In this document: piece by piece, positions 16,950 through 26,326 of the stretch | Layout of the letters: each line of letters opens with the position of its first letter | Position numbering within the stretch: the first letter of the stretch is position 1 | Origin: Lentisphaerota bacterium | GTDB lineage: Bacteria; Verrucomicrobiota; Lentisphaeria; Victivallales; Victivallaceae | Assembly (NCBI GenBank): GCA_015061605.1 | Contig: SUWH01000005.1 | Coordinates: 41,716-105,715, forward strand | Direction: 5' to 3' | Length of the DNA: 64,000 nucleotides | Position numbers and translations under genes: made by a program | Notes under the pieces: model-generated | Told to the model about the DNA's origin: nothing | The model's input: the letters and a program-made list of their open reading frames with translations, nothing else | Database searches by the model: none

Positions 16950-17446
16950 TCGGCATTTTCTCCGGAAGAAATCATATCCACTTTAACATTGGAAATAACG
17001 ATTACTGCCCCTTTGACCACCTTGAATGAAACCCGCACCAGATCAGTTTTAGGATTTGATACGGTAAATTCGGCATTGTAAGTTTGCTGTGAATCGCTCT
17101 TTTTGAATTTTTTTGTCTGGTTGGCAATAAATTTCTTTTTACCGTATTCTGCAAGAGAAATGGTCATTGGCGCACCTTTAATGTCGGCAGAAACGGCGAT
17201 TTTATCTCCACGCTTTGCCGTAATTCCTCTTGCGGTGTAAATGGCGATCTGACCTTTGGCATTGTTTTCTGAAGCAAGGTGAACAAAATTCACTCCGTTC
17301 AGCCGGATCACTTCAGCCGTGCCGTTGCGGGTCGTCGAAAGTGACCATTGGCGTTTGAAGTCATTGAAACTGCCGTCCACATCCACCTCAACGGCAAAAA
17401 CGGTCGATGTGAGCATGATTGCCAATATAAAACTGAAAATTTTCAT
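16946..17446 (-). CDS. Small exported carbohydrate-binding-like protein
   Basis: A 166-residue protein with a signal peptide (MKIFSFILAIMLTSTVFA) and a single beta-rich domain resembling the CBM4/9 jelly roll, as judged from the alternating pattern and the VDGSFNDFKRQWSLS opening. There is no catalytic motif. It overlaps the SGNH-LamG gene by ATGA and starts 26 nt after the large glycosidase-like gene, so the three are probably one transcription unit and may act on the same polysaccharide. Confidence 0.6.
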   Translation of the reverse strand: MKIFSFILAIMLTSTVFAVEVDVDGSFNDFKRQWSLSTTRNGTAEVIRLNGVNFVHLASENNAKGQIAIYTARGITAKRGDKIAVSADIKGAPMTISLAEYGKKKFIANQTKKFKKSDSQQTYNAEFTVSNPKTDLVRVSFKVVKGAVIVISNVKVDMISSGENAE

Positions 17447-17472
17447 TATTATTATCCTGTGAAATCTCTCTG

Positions 17473-20400
17473 TTATTTACGCAATGCCGGTTCCAGCCAG
17501 TTTGCAATATCGCCATAAATGCCGTCTCCGCAATCACTGACGACCAGTTTCAGTTCTTTTACTCCGGTCAGGTCTGCCCACAGCGGTATCGCCTGATCCC
17601 GGATGGTCACTTTGCCGGAATCTGCCGCCAATTTACCATCGGTGTAGACTTGAAAAGATACCGAAGCGCTGTCATTTCCATGATCATCAACGGCGACGCG
17701 GGTGGTGAAAAGTTTCCAATCATCTTTTTCCGGGAGCTTGAAAACGATTTCACTTCTGGCATGGCATCCGAAACCGCGGGAGTATTTATATTTACGGACG
17801 GTCAAAGGAGAACCGAAAAGGCACTCTTTGTTTACTGCCAGAGGTTTTTCATCCTGCCGGACGGAAAACGGAGTTACTCCGGTCAAGGTCATCATGGTTG
17901 TGGTATTCAATATTTCCGCCGGGAAACTTTCTTTTGCAAGATTGCGTTTCCATGGGATCCTGACGGTTTCTTCTGCATCTCCGAAAACTTGCAGTTCCAC
18001 GATCTGTCCGCCTTGCCGGGAGGAGTTGAAAAGAACTTCAACTTGCAGATATCTTGCCATTACCGGAGCAAATTTGCGGAAAACTCCCCGTGGCGAATCC
18101 GGCATGATATTGTTTCTTTCATCCATGATGATCTGATAATTTTTGCCGTCACTGCTTCCTTTTACCGCAAATTGAGTGATCCGCGGGAAATAACGGTTGT
18201 CAACGCTCCATGCGGGAAAGACCCGGAGTGAGGAGATTTTTTGAACTCTGCCCAGATCTACGGTGAGGGTCTGGGGGGCAGGTTTCTGACTGTACCATGC
18301 CGATGAAAACTGCGTGTCACCGTCGACCGCTTTTTGGGCTTCAAAACCTTTGAAGAAACTTGATGCAGAGGCCTTTTTATTCAATGCGAGATTGACTTTC
18401 CGGGTCAATGTGCGTTCAGGGATATCTTTTCCGGAAAATTCCAGGATCGCCAAATTTCCGGGAGTTATTTCCAGTTCCAGAAAACGCCCCTTTGAGTCAT
18501 CTGAAAAATAACACTTCTCTCCGGAAAGCAGATCGACTGCATTGGTCAGAGTTTGAGGTACCCGGATGCGGCAGACAACTGTTTTGTTGAGATCAAACTC
18601 TTCCGGACCATTATAATAAGGATGGCGCGGAGAAGTTTCGTAAACTCCGCCGTTGTTGTATATTGCCATTATCCAGTTGTCACCTTTGCGATTGACCTGC
18701 CATGCCAACTGCTCTCTGACACCGCTGCCTTCCAGTTTGAACTGGGTGAGAGATGGCAGAAGTTTGTCCATAAGATCGGCTGCGACCGGCAGCAGTTTTT
18801 TCCGGACATCATTGCCCTCTTTTATCTGACCGTTTTCCAGCAGCCAGTGCGCGCCGAGAGTGATGACCTTGCCTTTGCCGTATGAGTTGACTGCACCGAG
18901 GCAATCATTTTTTGCCATGTAAAGCGGAGCTGCTCCCTGCAGAGTTAAAATGGAAGCGTTGAAAGGCGCGGAACGCAAAATTTTACCATTCATATCGGAC
19001 ATCGCGGAAAATGTCGCGGTTTTCCCCTTGACCACACCGGTAAATGCGGTGTCGAGATTCTGCATCTGGGCGGCATTTACGATCAAGGTTCCCCCCTGAC
19101 GGACATATTCCTGCAATCGGTCAACGACGGCATCGTCCAGACGGTGCTCTCCAAGCAGGAAAAGCACTTTGTAGTTGCTCAAAAGCTCCATGGGAAGCGG
19201 CCCCTTGGGAGTGTCCAGCCGGAGAATATCATAAAGATCACCGTAAGGTGTCGCGGCAAAGTAACTGGGAAGCTCCCGTTTTTCCAGATAGTTGAAAAGC
19301 AGCGTGTTGATGAATTCTCTGGTCATGTGTTCGCCGTTGTTGTACGGGAAACGGTTGAATGCCCGACTGCCGCGATATGCCCATCCGTTGTGCCATGACA
19401 GCAGCAGTCCGACCGGATTATAGTTGATACCGGTATCCGGATTCAAACGTTGAAATTCCTGGATCTCTGAACACAATTCACCGTACCAGCTCAAACGGAA
19501 TTGTCCGCTGCCGCTCCAGTCGGCATAACGCATGTGGTCACATTCATCAAGCAATACGGCGGCATTGGTCAATGCCATATAATACCACAATCTCCGGTAG
19601 AGCGAAGGGGTGATATGCATGACTCCCTGCTGTTTGTAATATCCGGGGGAGGGTTTCTGTATATGTGACAACGCCGGGTGACTGATACGGACATTCCAGT
19701 CAAATGCCATCAAATATCCGTAAGGTATCTGCCACATTCTGGCGGCACCGCGGGTCAGGGCATTGAAAATGATATTGTTGCGGTACGGAGTACGGTTTTC
19801 ATTGATGATCGCGCGTATCGGTTCCCATGAACCTGACCAGCTCAATGCCCAGCACTGGGAACCGGAAAGGGCGTGTACCTGACCTTTGAATGGAGCATTC
19901 ATTTTGAGCCAGGCGTAGCGTGCCGCTTCGGCATAGGCTTCGCGGGTCAGTGGTTCTTTCATATCTGCCGGGAAAAAGTCTTTGAAAATCGGTATCCTCC
20001 GTTTCGTGGCTGCTTCTTTGATCTTATCCCGCTGAAACCGTATCATCAGCATACGATCGAGATTGGTTCCCCATTCATTGAATCCCCGGACACCGAGGAA
20101 GCAGGGATTTTTTGCCAATTCCGCCAGCTCTTTATCTGTCGGTAGTTTGCGGTTGTTGAAACTGCGGTCATACAAGGCTCCTACCATCGGCAGTTTGTGC
20201 TGACGGAAAAGTTCCATCCGTTTTTTCAGCAGCGGTATTTCACTTTCTTTCAATGTCCCGCGCCGGGATTTCACCGGATCAGGATCCACACCGGAAATTG
20301 CCAACTCTCCGATTTCATCAAACATATCCATTATGGTCAATGAGTTGTTGTATTCCATCCCGTTGAGCCATCCGTAACGCCCGGCGACTTTTTTGGGGAT

Positions 20401-20505
20401 ATAAACGGAATTGAAACCGTGATCTCCGGTTGCAACAAGTTCTCCGGAGGCCAATGCCGATAATGCAATTGAACAGATCAGGAGAAGCAGAAAAATTTTT
20501 TTCAT
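17473..20505 (-). CDS. Secreted glycoside hydrolase-like protein with CBM32 and NPCBM-like domains
   Basis: A 1010-residue exported protein with a signal peptide (MKKIFLLLLICSIALSALAS). Residues 40-420 look like a TIM barrel with FLGVRGFNEWG as a candidate acid/base region. Residues 420-570 resemble the GH42 trimerisation (amidotransferase-like) domain (LLGEHRLDDAVVDRLQEYVRQGGTLIV). A CBM32/F5-F8C domain follows at about 695-840 (NLALNKKASASS, AVDGDTQFSSAW, VDLGRVQKISSLRV). The last 160 residues resemble an NPCBM domain (FGCHARSEIVFKL). It is probably a beta-galactosidase-like enzyme acting outside the cell. The family number is uncertain. Confidence 0.72.
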   Translation of the reverse strand: MKKIFLLLLICSIALSALASGELVATGDHGFNSVYIPKKVAGRYGWLNGMEYNNSLTIMDMFDEIGELAISGVDPDPVKSRRGTLKESEIPLLKKRMELFRQHKLPMVGALYDRSFNNRKLPTDKELAELAKNPCFLGVRGFNEWGTNLDRMLMIRFQRDKIKEAATKRRIPIFKDFFPADMKEPLTREAYAEAARYAWLKMNAPFKGQVHALSGSQCWALSWSGSWEPIRAIINENRTPYRNNIIFNALTRGAARMWQIPYGYLMAFDWNVRISHPALSHIQKPSPGYYKQQGVMHITPSLYRRLWYYMALTNAAVLLDECDHMRYADWSGSGQFRLSWYGELCSEIQEFQRLNPDTGINYNPVGLLLSWHNGWAYRGSRAFNRFPYNNGEHMTREFINTLLFNYLEKRELPSYFAATPYGDLYDILRLDTPKGPLPMELLSNYKVLFLLGEHRLDDAVVDRLQEYVRQGGTLIVNAAQMQNLDTAFTGVVKGKTATFSAMSDMNGKILRSAPFNASILTLQGAAPLYMAKNDCLGAVNSYGKGKVITLGAHWLLENGQIKEGNDVRKKLLPVAADLMDKLLPSLTQFKLEGSGVREQLAWQVNRKGDNWIMAIYNNGGVYETSPRHPYYNGPEEFDLNKTVVCRIRVPQTLTNAVDLLSGEKCYFSDDSKGRFLELEITPGNLAILEFSGKDIPERTLTRKVNLALNKKASASSFFKGFEAQKAVDGDTQFSSAWYSQKPAPQTLTVDLGRVQKISSLRVFPAWSVDNRYFPRITQFAVKGSSDGKNYQIIMDERNNIMPDSPRGVFRKFAPVMARYLQVEVLFNSSRQGGQIVELQVFGDAEETVRIPWKRNLAKESFPAEILNTTTMMTLTGVTPFSVRQDEKPLAVNKECLFGSPLTVRKYKYSRGFGCHARSEIVFKLPEKDDWKLFTTRVAVDDHGNDSASVSFQVYTDGKLAADSGKVTIRDQAIPLWADLTGVKELKLVVSDCGDGIYGDIANWLEPALRK

Positions 20506-20509
20506 CAGC

Positions 20510-21250
20510 TCAATCCTCTTTCTTTACCTGATCGGCAAGCTGAAAATTATCCCAGTCTTTGTTCCATTCATTACGGGTCATGGCTGAAACATGACCGTCG
20601 GCAAAGCTGATCAGATAGCTTTGGTTGTGAACAGGTATGGCATATTTGGTGTTACTGTGGTTTATCATGCCTTTGGGAGAAAGACAGCCTCTGCGGAATG
20701 CAGATGCCGGATTGCGGTTAAGCACGCACCATGCGGTCACAAGTTTTGACGGGAAGCGGAGATTTCTGCGCAATTTCTGATCTTCCGTCGGTTTGCCGTT
20801 GGTATCGTAACCGGCGTAGGAGGAGTATTGATAGGTTCTGCCGACAACCTTGATCCGGTTGACAAGATCGTGAGCTTTTATTTCCGCATTGCCGGTATTG
20901 ATATTATACCCGCATTTGTCGTCATCACTGTCGTAATAGTTGTTTTCCTGATTTCCCGGACAGGCAAAAGCAGAAACCGGCACCTGATAATCAACAATCA
21001 ATCTGACCCACCAAAAGTTATTATAGTGAGCCGGCAGGATATAACTCTGATTGTCACCGGAATACATGAGTGCCATTTTGTTTATCTGATTGAGATTGCT
21101 GACGCAGTTGCTCTGTTTGCCGCGATTGCGGGCGCTCTGCAGAGCGGGCAGCAGTATTGCTGCCAATATAGCTATAATAGCAATTACGACGAGCAATTCA
21201 ATAAGGGTGAATTTTTTTGTCAGATTGCGGGAATCAGTTTGATAATTCAT
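20510..21250 (-). CDS. Type II/IV pseudopilin-like protein
   Basis: A 246-residue protein with a type IV pilin-like N-terminus: NLTKK then [20 protein letters not shown], the hydrophobic helix ending in [20 protein letters not shown]. The C-terminal part has [12 protein letters not shown], typical of the large Lentisphaerota/Planctomycetota pseudopilin families. The residue before the mature Phe is Lys instead of the Gly that classical prepilin peptidases need. It sits between the glycosidase gene and the M28-like gene. Whether it is assembled or only uses the leader for anchoring is unknown. Confidence 0.85.
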   Translation of the reverse strand: MNYQTDSRNLTKKFTLIELLVVIAIIAILAAILLPALQSARNRGKQSNCVSNLNQINKMALMYSGDNQSYILPAHYNNFWWVRLIVDYQVPVSAFACPGNQENNYYDSDDDKCGYNINTGNAEIKAHDLVNRIKVVGRTYQYSSYAGYDTNGKPTEDQKLRRNLRFPSKLVTAWCVLNRNPASAFRRGCLSPKGMINHSNTKYAIPVHNQSYLISFADGHVSAMTRNEWNKDWDNFQLADQVKKED

Positions 21251-21269
21251 GATACGGCCTTTCTTTTGA

Positions 21270-23063
21270 TTAGATTGATTTTGAGTGTTTCAATGTAACA
21301 TAACCATATTTTTCCAAATATTTCAATCGTTGTAATTCATTTTGTATTTCAGTTTCACTGCTTGAGGTATTGAGCTGCCAATCAGCGAGGCGGAATGCTT
21401 CAAGCAAACTGTTTTTGCCGTCAAAAAGTGAATAGAGAAGGCGGTTTAGCCGGAAACTTTTTCTCTCATTGTACGGAATTTTTGCAAGAGAGAATGGCGT
21501 AGCTTCATTTCTTTGCGGGATGATTTGTGCCGGCAGAGCTTCGGTTTCAGACAGGTCGGATTTTCCGGAAACCGTGGAGCAGCTTTCCCGGAAAAGTTTT
21601 TCAAGAACAGTCGTGTCAATAGTGGTATGGCAATATTTTGCCGCAGAATCCAATTTGCCGGAAAGATAATTGTACGCTCCTTTTAAAAGCAGTAATTTTT
21701 CATCAGGTCTTTTGTCTGATTGACAGATGAGGCGGCTCTGTTCCTGAAATTCTGCAGCGGCAAATGCCGGAAATTTTTCAGTTTCCTCTGCACTGAACTG
21801 CAGCATTGCGGCAATAGCCGAAGCAAAGGCGGGAAATTCTTCAGCCGCCCACTGCCAGTCTGCTTCAAAATCTTCACAGCCGCAGTGGTGCGCTGAACCG
21901 GATGGGTTTTTGCACCAGTTTACCGGCACATTGCCGCATAACGGGTCTCCGGCAAAGGTATCGTCGGAGAGATTGCCTTGCTGACGGATAATGGTTGTGT
22001 CAGGCAGTTTTTGCTGTAAAATTTCCGGGATCACCCAATCACCGAACCATGGAGCGCATAAGGGAGAATCCACGAAGGTCAATAATTTCTGTTTTTTGTG
22101 ATTGATGGCATCCATATTCAACGCTCCGGAAATGCGTTCTGCCCGTCCGGGATCTGCCAGATATGCCGCAAAACCATACAATTCCATGCCGAAAACCACC
22201 CGCAAGGTCCGTTCCGGAGTGCCGTACACCTCCCTGATCGCTTTTCCGATGGCGCAAATTGCTCCGAAGCCAATGGCATTATCAGCAGCAAACGGTTCAT
22301 AAATATGGGAAAAGAGTGCGTATTCCTGTTCTGATTTGCCGGGAATCACCGCTGTGACAGTATAGATTTTACCGGAATATATCCGGGAATCCATAACACC
22401 ATGGAGAGTTACTTTGCCGGAAGCAAGTTTTTTGAGCAGCATCGTTCCCTGTTTTGCTGAAATGGCAAACAGCGGCAGCCGCTGATCTCCGGCAAGCGGA
22501 TACCAGCCGAATCTGCCGGTCCCGTTGAACCAGCGGATCGAATCCGGATAATCTTTTCCGGAAAGAAAATCAACCGCCACAACTCCGACCGCACCATTCT
22601 GCCGCAATTGTTCCAGAAATTCTCCCTGCGGATTTCTGCCGTCATAGATCGTGAGTAAAACCCATTTGCCTCGGACATCGGAAACTTCTCCCGGTTTGAG
22701 TGCAACCAATTCGACGGTGATCCCGTCCGGCGGAGTCGGCGGACTCCATGGAGCTGCGGCAAAGGGGATTTTATCAGTGTCGGCAAGAATGATATTTTCT
22801 CCGGCAACAGTCAAAAATGATCTGCCGGTAAGATCCCATGCCGGAGGCATGGTGCAATCAAAGAAAGAAGTTTTGCCGTCGGCATCGTGTTCCAGAAGTT
22901 CGATCTTTTCAAATCCGGCTTCATTCAATGCCAGGCGGCAGTATTCAGCTGCGGCGGCAAATCCGGAATGAGAACAACTTGCCTCATAAAAATGAAGCTG
23001 TTCCGTACAGCGCCGCGCCAGTTCAAGGTCGAACACAGTCTGGATATTTTTGCCGGGGATCAT
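21270..23063 (-). CDS. M28-like metallopeptidase family protein with C-terminal winged-helix-like domain
   Basis: A 597-residue protein without a signal peptide. An inserted PA-like domain (about residues 95-230) interrupts an M28-type fold. [19 protein letters not shown] carries the His and bridging Asp of the metal site, [13 protein letters not shown] stands where M28 enzymes have a Glu-Glu pair (only one Glu remains), and ALNMDAIN supplies the next Asp. The last 65 residues ([23 protein letters not shown]) resemble a small winged helix. It could be an aminopeptidase or a divergent hydrolase for an amino-linked substrate handled by the neighbouring genes. Catalytic competence is uncertain. 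Confidence 0.65.
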   Translation of the reverse strand: MIPGKNIQTVFDLELARRCTEQLHFYEASCSHSGFAAAAEYCRLALNEAGFEKIELLEHDADGKTSFFDCTMPPAWDLTGRSFLTVAGENIILADTDKIPFAAAPWSPPTPPDGITVELVALKPGEVSDVRGKWVLLTIYDGRNPQGEFLEQLRQNGAVGVVAVDFLSGKDYPDSIRWFNGTGRFGWYPLAGDQRLPLFAISAKQGTMLLKKLASGKVTLHGVMDSRIYSGKIYTVTAVIPGKSEQEYALFSHIYEPFAADNAIGFGAICAIGKAIREVYGTPERTLRVVFGMELYGFAAYLADPGRAERISGALNMDAINHKKQKLLTFVDSPLCAPWFGDWVIPEILQQKLPDTTIIRQQGNLSDDTFAGDPLCGNVPVNWCKNPSGSAHHCGCEDFEADWQWAAEEFPAFASAIAAMLQFSAEETEKFPAFAAAEFQEQSRLICQSDKRPDEKLLLLKGAYNYLSGKLDSAAKYCHTTIDTTVLEKLFRESCSTVSGKSDLSETEALPAQIIPQRNEATPFSLAKIPYNERKSFRLNRLLYSLFDGKNSLLEAFRLADWQLNTSSSETEIQNELQRLKYLEKYGYVTLKHSKSI

Positions 23064-23085
23064 GAACTTTTACCGGATCATTTTT

Positions 23086-24135
23086 TCAATTTTTTACAAC
23101 AGAACGATACCATTCGCCGGTTTTGACGAGGGTGTTTTCCATCGCCGCCAGCGGGATCATGATACTGGAACATATCCGTTCCGGCCATTTCGCTTTGCCG
23201 GTATTGGAATCCACATAGTCCAGAAATGAACTTAACAATGTTTTGTCTGCACCGCCGTGTCCGCCGGTTGTAACGTTGACATCGAAACGTTTACTTTTGC
23301 CGTCAAGCGTGATTATTTCAACGAAGTCCTCTTTGCTGTTGACCCGCAATTCACCCTTTTCACCGAAAAAGGTGAAGCGTCTGGAGTAAGCGCTGCCGCA
23401 GGAGGTCAGCTCCTGGGAGAAAAGCACTCCGTTATTCATCACTCCGCTGATCACTGCTGTATCATCGCTGGTGGCTCCGCTGCCGTGACGGCGATGCTGG
23501 AAATTGGCGGTGAAACCGCAGACCACCTCCGCATAGGTATTCAGGCAGTATTGGATGAAGTCGGTATCGTGGGTCAATTTGCCCAGAACCAAACCCGCCG
23601 GATCTCCGGCGAATTTACGCAGTATCACATCATGGGCAAAGGCGTATCCCACGTCGCAGCATCCTCTGACACTGAAAACTTTGCCGATCGCTCCGGAATC
23701 GATCAATTCTTTGGTCTTTATCAATGCCGGGCGGCAGGGGAGGTTCAACCCCATCTGAAATGCACACGGCGCGGAAGTGACCACCTTGTAAAGCTCTTCT
23801 GCTTCGGCAAGCGTCGGGACTGCCGGTTTATCACACATTACAGCTTTTCCGGCACGGATGGCGGCGGCAGTGATTTCCAGATGGGTTTCCGGATAAGTTT
23901 CAATAATGACAGTATCGATCTCATCATCTGCCAGCAGCTCCCGGTAATCCCGGTAGACTTTGAAGTTGTGGCAATATATCCCGACTCCCTGACGGTACAG
24001 CAGATTTTCTCTGTTGTCGGCAATGGCGGTGACCCGGCCGTATTCCGGAAGTTCACTGCCGATGGTTTCTGCCAGAAGCTGTCCTCTGGCACCGAATCCG
24101 ATGATTCCGATGGAATGATATTTCTGTTCGATCAT
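23086..24135 (-). CDS. Gfo/Idh/MocA-family oxidoreductase
   Basis: A 349-residue NAD(P)-dependent oxidoreductase. The Rossmann motif IGIIGFGARGQLLAE is at the N-terminus, CDKPAVPTLAEAEEL corresponds to the EKP motif (CDKP here) and the second domain carries KLTHDTDFIQY with the usual His/Asp region. The ATG at 24135 is used because AGAGG lies 8 nt upstream; the in-frame TTG two codons earlier is too close to it. The family oxidises or epimerises sugars, inositols and amino-sugar derivatives. It lies in the operon read from the AraC-divergent region. Confidence 0.88.
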   Translation of the reverse strand: MIEQKYHSIGIIGFGARGQLLAETIGSELPEYGRVTAIADNRENLLYRQGVGIYCHNFKVYRDYRELLADDEIDTVIIETYPETHLEITAAAIRAGKAVMCDKPAVPTLAEAEELYKVVTSAPCAFQMGLNLPCRPALIKTKELIDSGAIGKVFSVRGCCDVGYAFAHDVILRKFAGDPAGLVLGKLTHDTDFIQYCLNTYAEVVCGFTANFQHRRHGSGATSDDTAVISGVMNNGVLFSQELTSCGSAYSRRFTFFGEKGELRVNSKEDFVEIITLDGKSKRFDVNVTTGGHGGADKTLLSSFLDYVDSNTGKAKWPERICSSIMIPLAAMENTLVKTGEWYRSVVKN

Positions 24136-24153
24136 ACTCAAATCCTCTGATTA

Positions 24154-24912
24154 TCAAAAGACATTGACTGTACGCGCCAATTTTCTGCTCACTCCGCCGT
24201 CGACAGTGATGTCGGCACCGTTGATAAAGCCGGATCTTGCTGAAGCCAGAAAAAGTGCACATTCGGCAATATCTGCCGGAACTCCGGCACGGCGTACCGG
24301 AATACTCAAATTGACCGCTTCATCGACCGGTTCTTTATCCACATCGATATAACCGGGAAGAATATTGTTGACCCGGATACCGTTTTTGCCCTCCTGTATG
24401 GCGAGCTGTCCGGTCATGCCGTGGATAGCACCTTTACTCATGGCATACAGAGTCCAGCCGGGGACAGTAGTGTCCTGATGAACTGAACCGATATTGATGA
24501 TACTGCCGCCGGATTTGCGCATCAGGGCGATCTCCCGCAGACAGCAGAAAAGGGTGCCGCGGATGTTCACATCGGCAAGGCGATGGTAGTATTCGTCGGT
24601 TATCTCTTCCGGAGCCAGTGCCGGAAGTACCACCCCGGCATTGTTGACTGCCGCATCCAGAGTGCCGAATTCAGCTTTGACTGCCTCAAAGAGAGCTTCC
24701 AGTTCCTCTGCTTTGCCGAGATCGGCGCGGAAAAGGTGTACTTCGCCCGGAAGTTCCGAGGCAATTTTTTCTGCCAGACTTTGATCGGTACGGTAGTGCA
24801 GGAAAACTTTTGCTCCGGCTTGTGAAAATGCCTTGACTATTCCGGCGCCGATACCGCGGGAAGCTCCGGTGACCAGAACTTTTTTATCTTTCAAATCCTC
24901 ATAACAATTCAT
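24154..24912 (-). CDS. Short-chain dehydrogenase/reductase (SDR)
   Basis: A 252-residue classical SDR. The cofactor motif TGASRGIGAG is at about residues 15-24, NNAGV follows near residue 90, the catalytic Ser is in NIGSVHQD, YAMSK provides the Tyr and Lys, and the substrate loop begins at LPGYIDV. Positions fit a cytoplasmic NAD(P)-dependent alcohol/ketone oxidoreductase. It lies 13 nt after the aldolase gene and 18 nt before the Gfo/Idh/MocA gene in the same operon, so it probably acts on an intermediate of the same pathway. Confidence 0.9.
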   Translation of the reverse strand: MNCYEDLKDKKVLVTGASRGIGAGIVKAFSQAGAKVFLHYRTDQSLAEKIASELPGEVHLFRADLGKAEELEALFEAVKAEFGTLDAAVNNAGVVLPALAPEEITDEYYHRLADVNIRGTLFCCLREIALMRKSGGSIINIGSVHQDTTVPGWTLYAMSKGAIHGMTGQLAIQEGKNGIRVNNILPGYIDVDKEPVDEAVNLSIPVRRAGVPADIAECALFLASARSGFINGADITVDGGVSRKLARTVNVF

Positions 24913-24924
24913 AAATCAGCCTCA

Positions 24925-25830
24925 TTACAGGGTTTTGAACTCTTTTTCGATCATCTTGTAGAGATCATCAAAAAGACGGTCGTAAACCGGATCGCTCCGG
25001 AAACCGGGCGCGCGGCAGTAGTCACATTCGATCAAACCACGCCGTTTCAGGATGATCTTTTCAAAATGAATGATCATTTCCACATTCTGACGGATGTGGT
25101 TGAGCAGAGAATTGAGCTTATCATGCAGCTGCTGTGCGGCGGCGAAATTTCCGGCATTGAGATCATCCCAGATCTTCCGGTAGATGTCCGGCATGGAAGG
25201 TCCGGGCATGACGCCGTAGGCGCCGCGGGCGAAGCCTTCGATCATCTGGAATCCGGCGTTTCCGACAAATATTTTGCGGTCGGCAGGAAGTTTGGCGCTC
25301 AATGCACTGATATATGCGCCGGGGGGCTTGCATTCGATTTTGAAATAGAGCAGATTTTTGTGGCGCTCTGCCAGTTTGGCAAGGGTTTCCACCGGGATCG
25401 CAACACCGGTTTGATCCGGAGCATACTGGATCATCAGCGGCAGTTTGACCGAATCACAGAGCGCATCCAGATGGTCAAACAATTCCGCACCGGCGGGTTT
25501 GAGGAAAAACGGCGGCAGTACCATCATGCAGTCCGCGCCGGAGTCTTCGATCTCCTTCGCACGGCGGATTGCGGAGATGGTGGAGTGTTTGGTGTTGGAA
25601 ATAATTACCGGAGCATGGTTTTCATGGCAGGCTTTCACCGAAGAAGCGATCAATTTTTTCTCTTCATCAGTATCCATTTTGTAATACTCTCCGGCAATAC
25701 CGAACAGTGTCAATGCCTGTGCTCCGAGCGCGATCAGACTGGCACAGCATTTTTCATATCCGGCATAATCGACCGAACCGTCGCTGTGATAGACTGCCGG
25801 AGCAATGGGGCAGATACCTTTGATTTCCAT
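24925..25830 (-). CDS. Dihydrodipicolinate synthase / N-acetylneuraminate lyase family aldolase
   Basis: A 301-residue member of the DHDPS/NAL superfamily of class I aldolases. The Schiff-base lysine is in YFKIEC (near residue 165), the upstream Tyr in QYAPDQTG, and LFGIAGEYYKM replaces the usual GTTGE substrate loop. That replacement argues against true DapA and for a 2-oxo sugar-acid aldolase or hydratase. The C-terminus (GLIECDYCRAPG) is longer than in NanA. In this operon it would cleave or form a 2-oxo acid produced by the neighbouring PLP enzyme. Confidence 0.85.
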   Translation of the reverse strand: MEIKGICPIAPAVYHSDGSVDYAGYEKCCASLIALGAQALTLFGIAGEYYKMDTDEEKKLIASSVKACHENHAPVIISNTKHSTISAIRRAKEIEDSGADCMMVLPPFFLKPAGAELFDHLDALCDSVKLPLMIQYAPDQTGVAIPVETLAKLAERHKNLLYFKIECKPPGAYISALSAKLPADRKIFVGNAGFQMIEGFARGAYGVMPGPSMPDIYRKIWDDLNAGNFAAAQQLHDKLNSLLNHIRQNVEMIIHFEKIILKRRGLIECDYCRAPGFRSDPVYDRLFDDLYKMIEKEFKTL

Positions 25831-25857
25831 AAGTCTGAATCTTCCTGTACTGATAAA

Positions 25858-26307
25858 TCAGTTTTTAAGTTCGACGATCATTTCCACTTCCACGGCGATG
25901 TTGCCGGGGAGGGAGGACATACCGACTGCAGAACGGGCATGGCTGCCGATCTCCTGACCGAATGCTTCAATGAGCAGATCGGAAACGCCGTTGATGACCA
26001 CCGGGTGTTTGGTGAAGTCCGGAGCGGCATTGACCATACCGAGGACTTTTACGAAGTTGGCGACATTATCCAGATCTCCGCATGCCATGCGGATCGATTC
26101 AAGGCAATGGATACAGGCTTCGCGGGCGGCTTCATAACCCTCTTCGACGGTCAGAGTATCGCCGACTTTGCCCAGAGTTTTTTTGGAGCCGTGTCCGGAA
26201 ACAAAGAGCAGATTGCCGCTGCGTTTGGAGCGTTCGATCGGATGGTCGCACGGAGGAAGCACTTGAAGTTCAATGCCGAGAGACTGAAGTTTTTTTTCTA
26301 CATTCAT
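25858..26307 (-). CDS. RidA (YjgF/YER057c/UK114) family protein
   Basis: A 149-residue RidA-fold protein of the subgroup close to the YjgF/chorismate-mutase-like branch. Features are SGNLLFVSGHGSKK, GYEAAREACIHCLESIR and GSHARSAVGMSSLPGNIAVEVEMI, where the Arg of HARSAVG corresponds to the catalytic Arg of RidA. RidA proteins hydrolyse enamine/imine products of PLP-dependent eliminations. Its position between a PLP enzyme and an aldolase fits that job well. Confidence 0.88.
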   Translation of the reverse strand: MNVEKKLQSLGIELQVLPPCDHPIERSKRSGNLLFVSGHGSKKTLGKVGDTLTVEEGYEAAREACIHCLESIRMACGDLDNVANFVKVLGMVNAAPDFTKHPVVINGVSDLLIEAFGQEIGSHARSAVGMSSLPGNIAVEVEMIVELKN

Positions 26308-26326
26308 AATTTAAGCCCTTTATATT

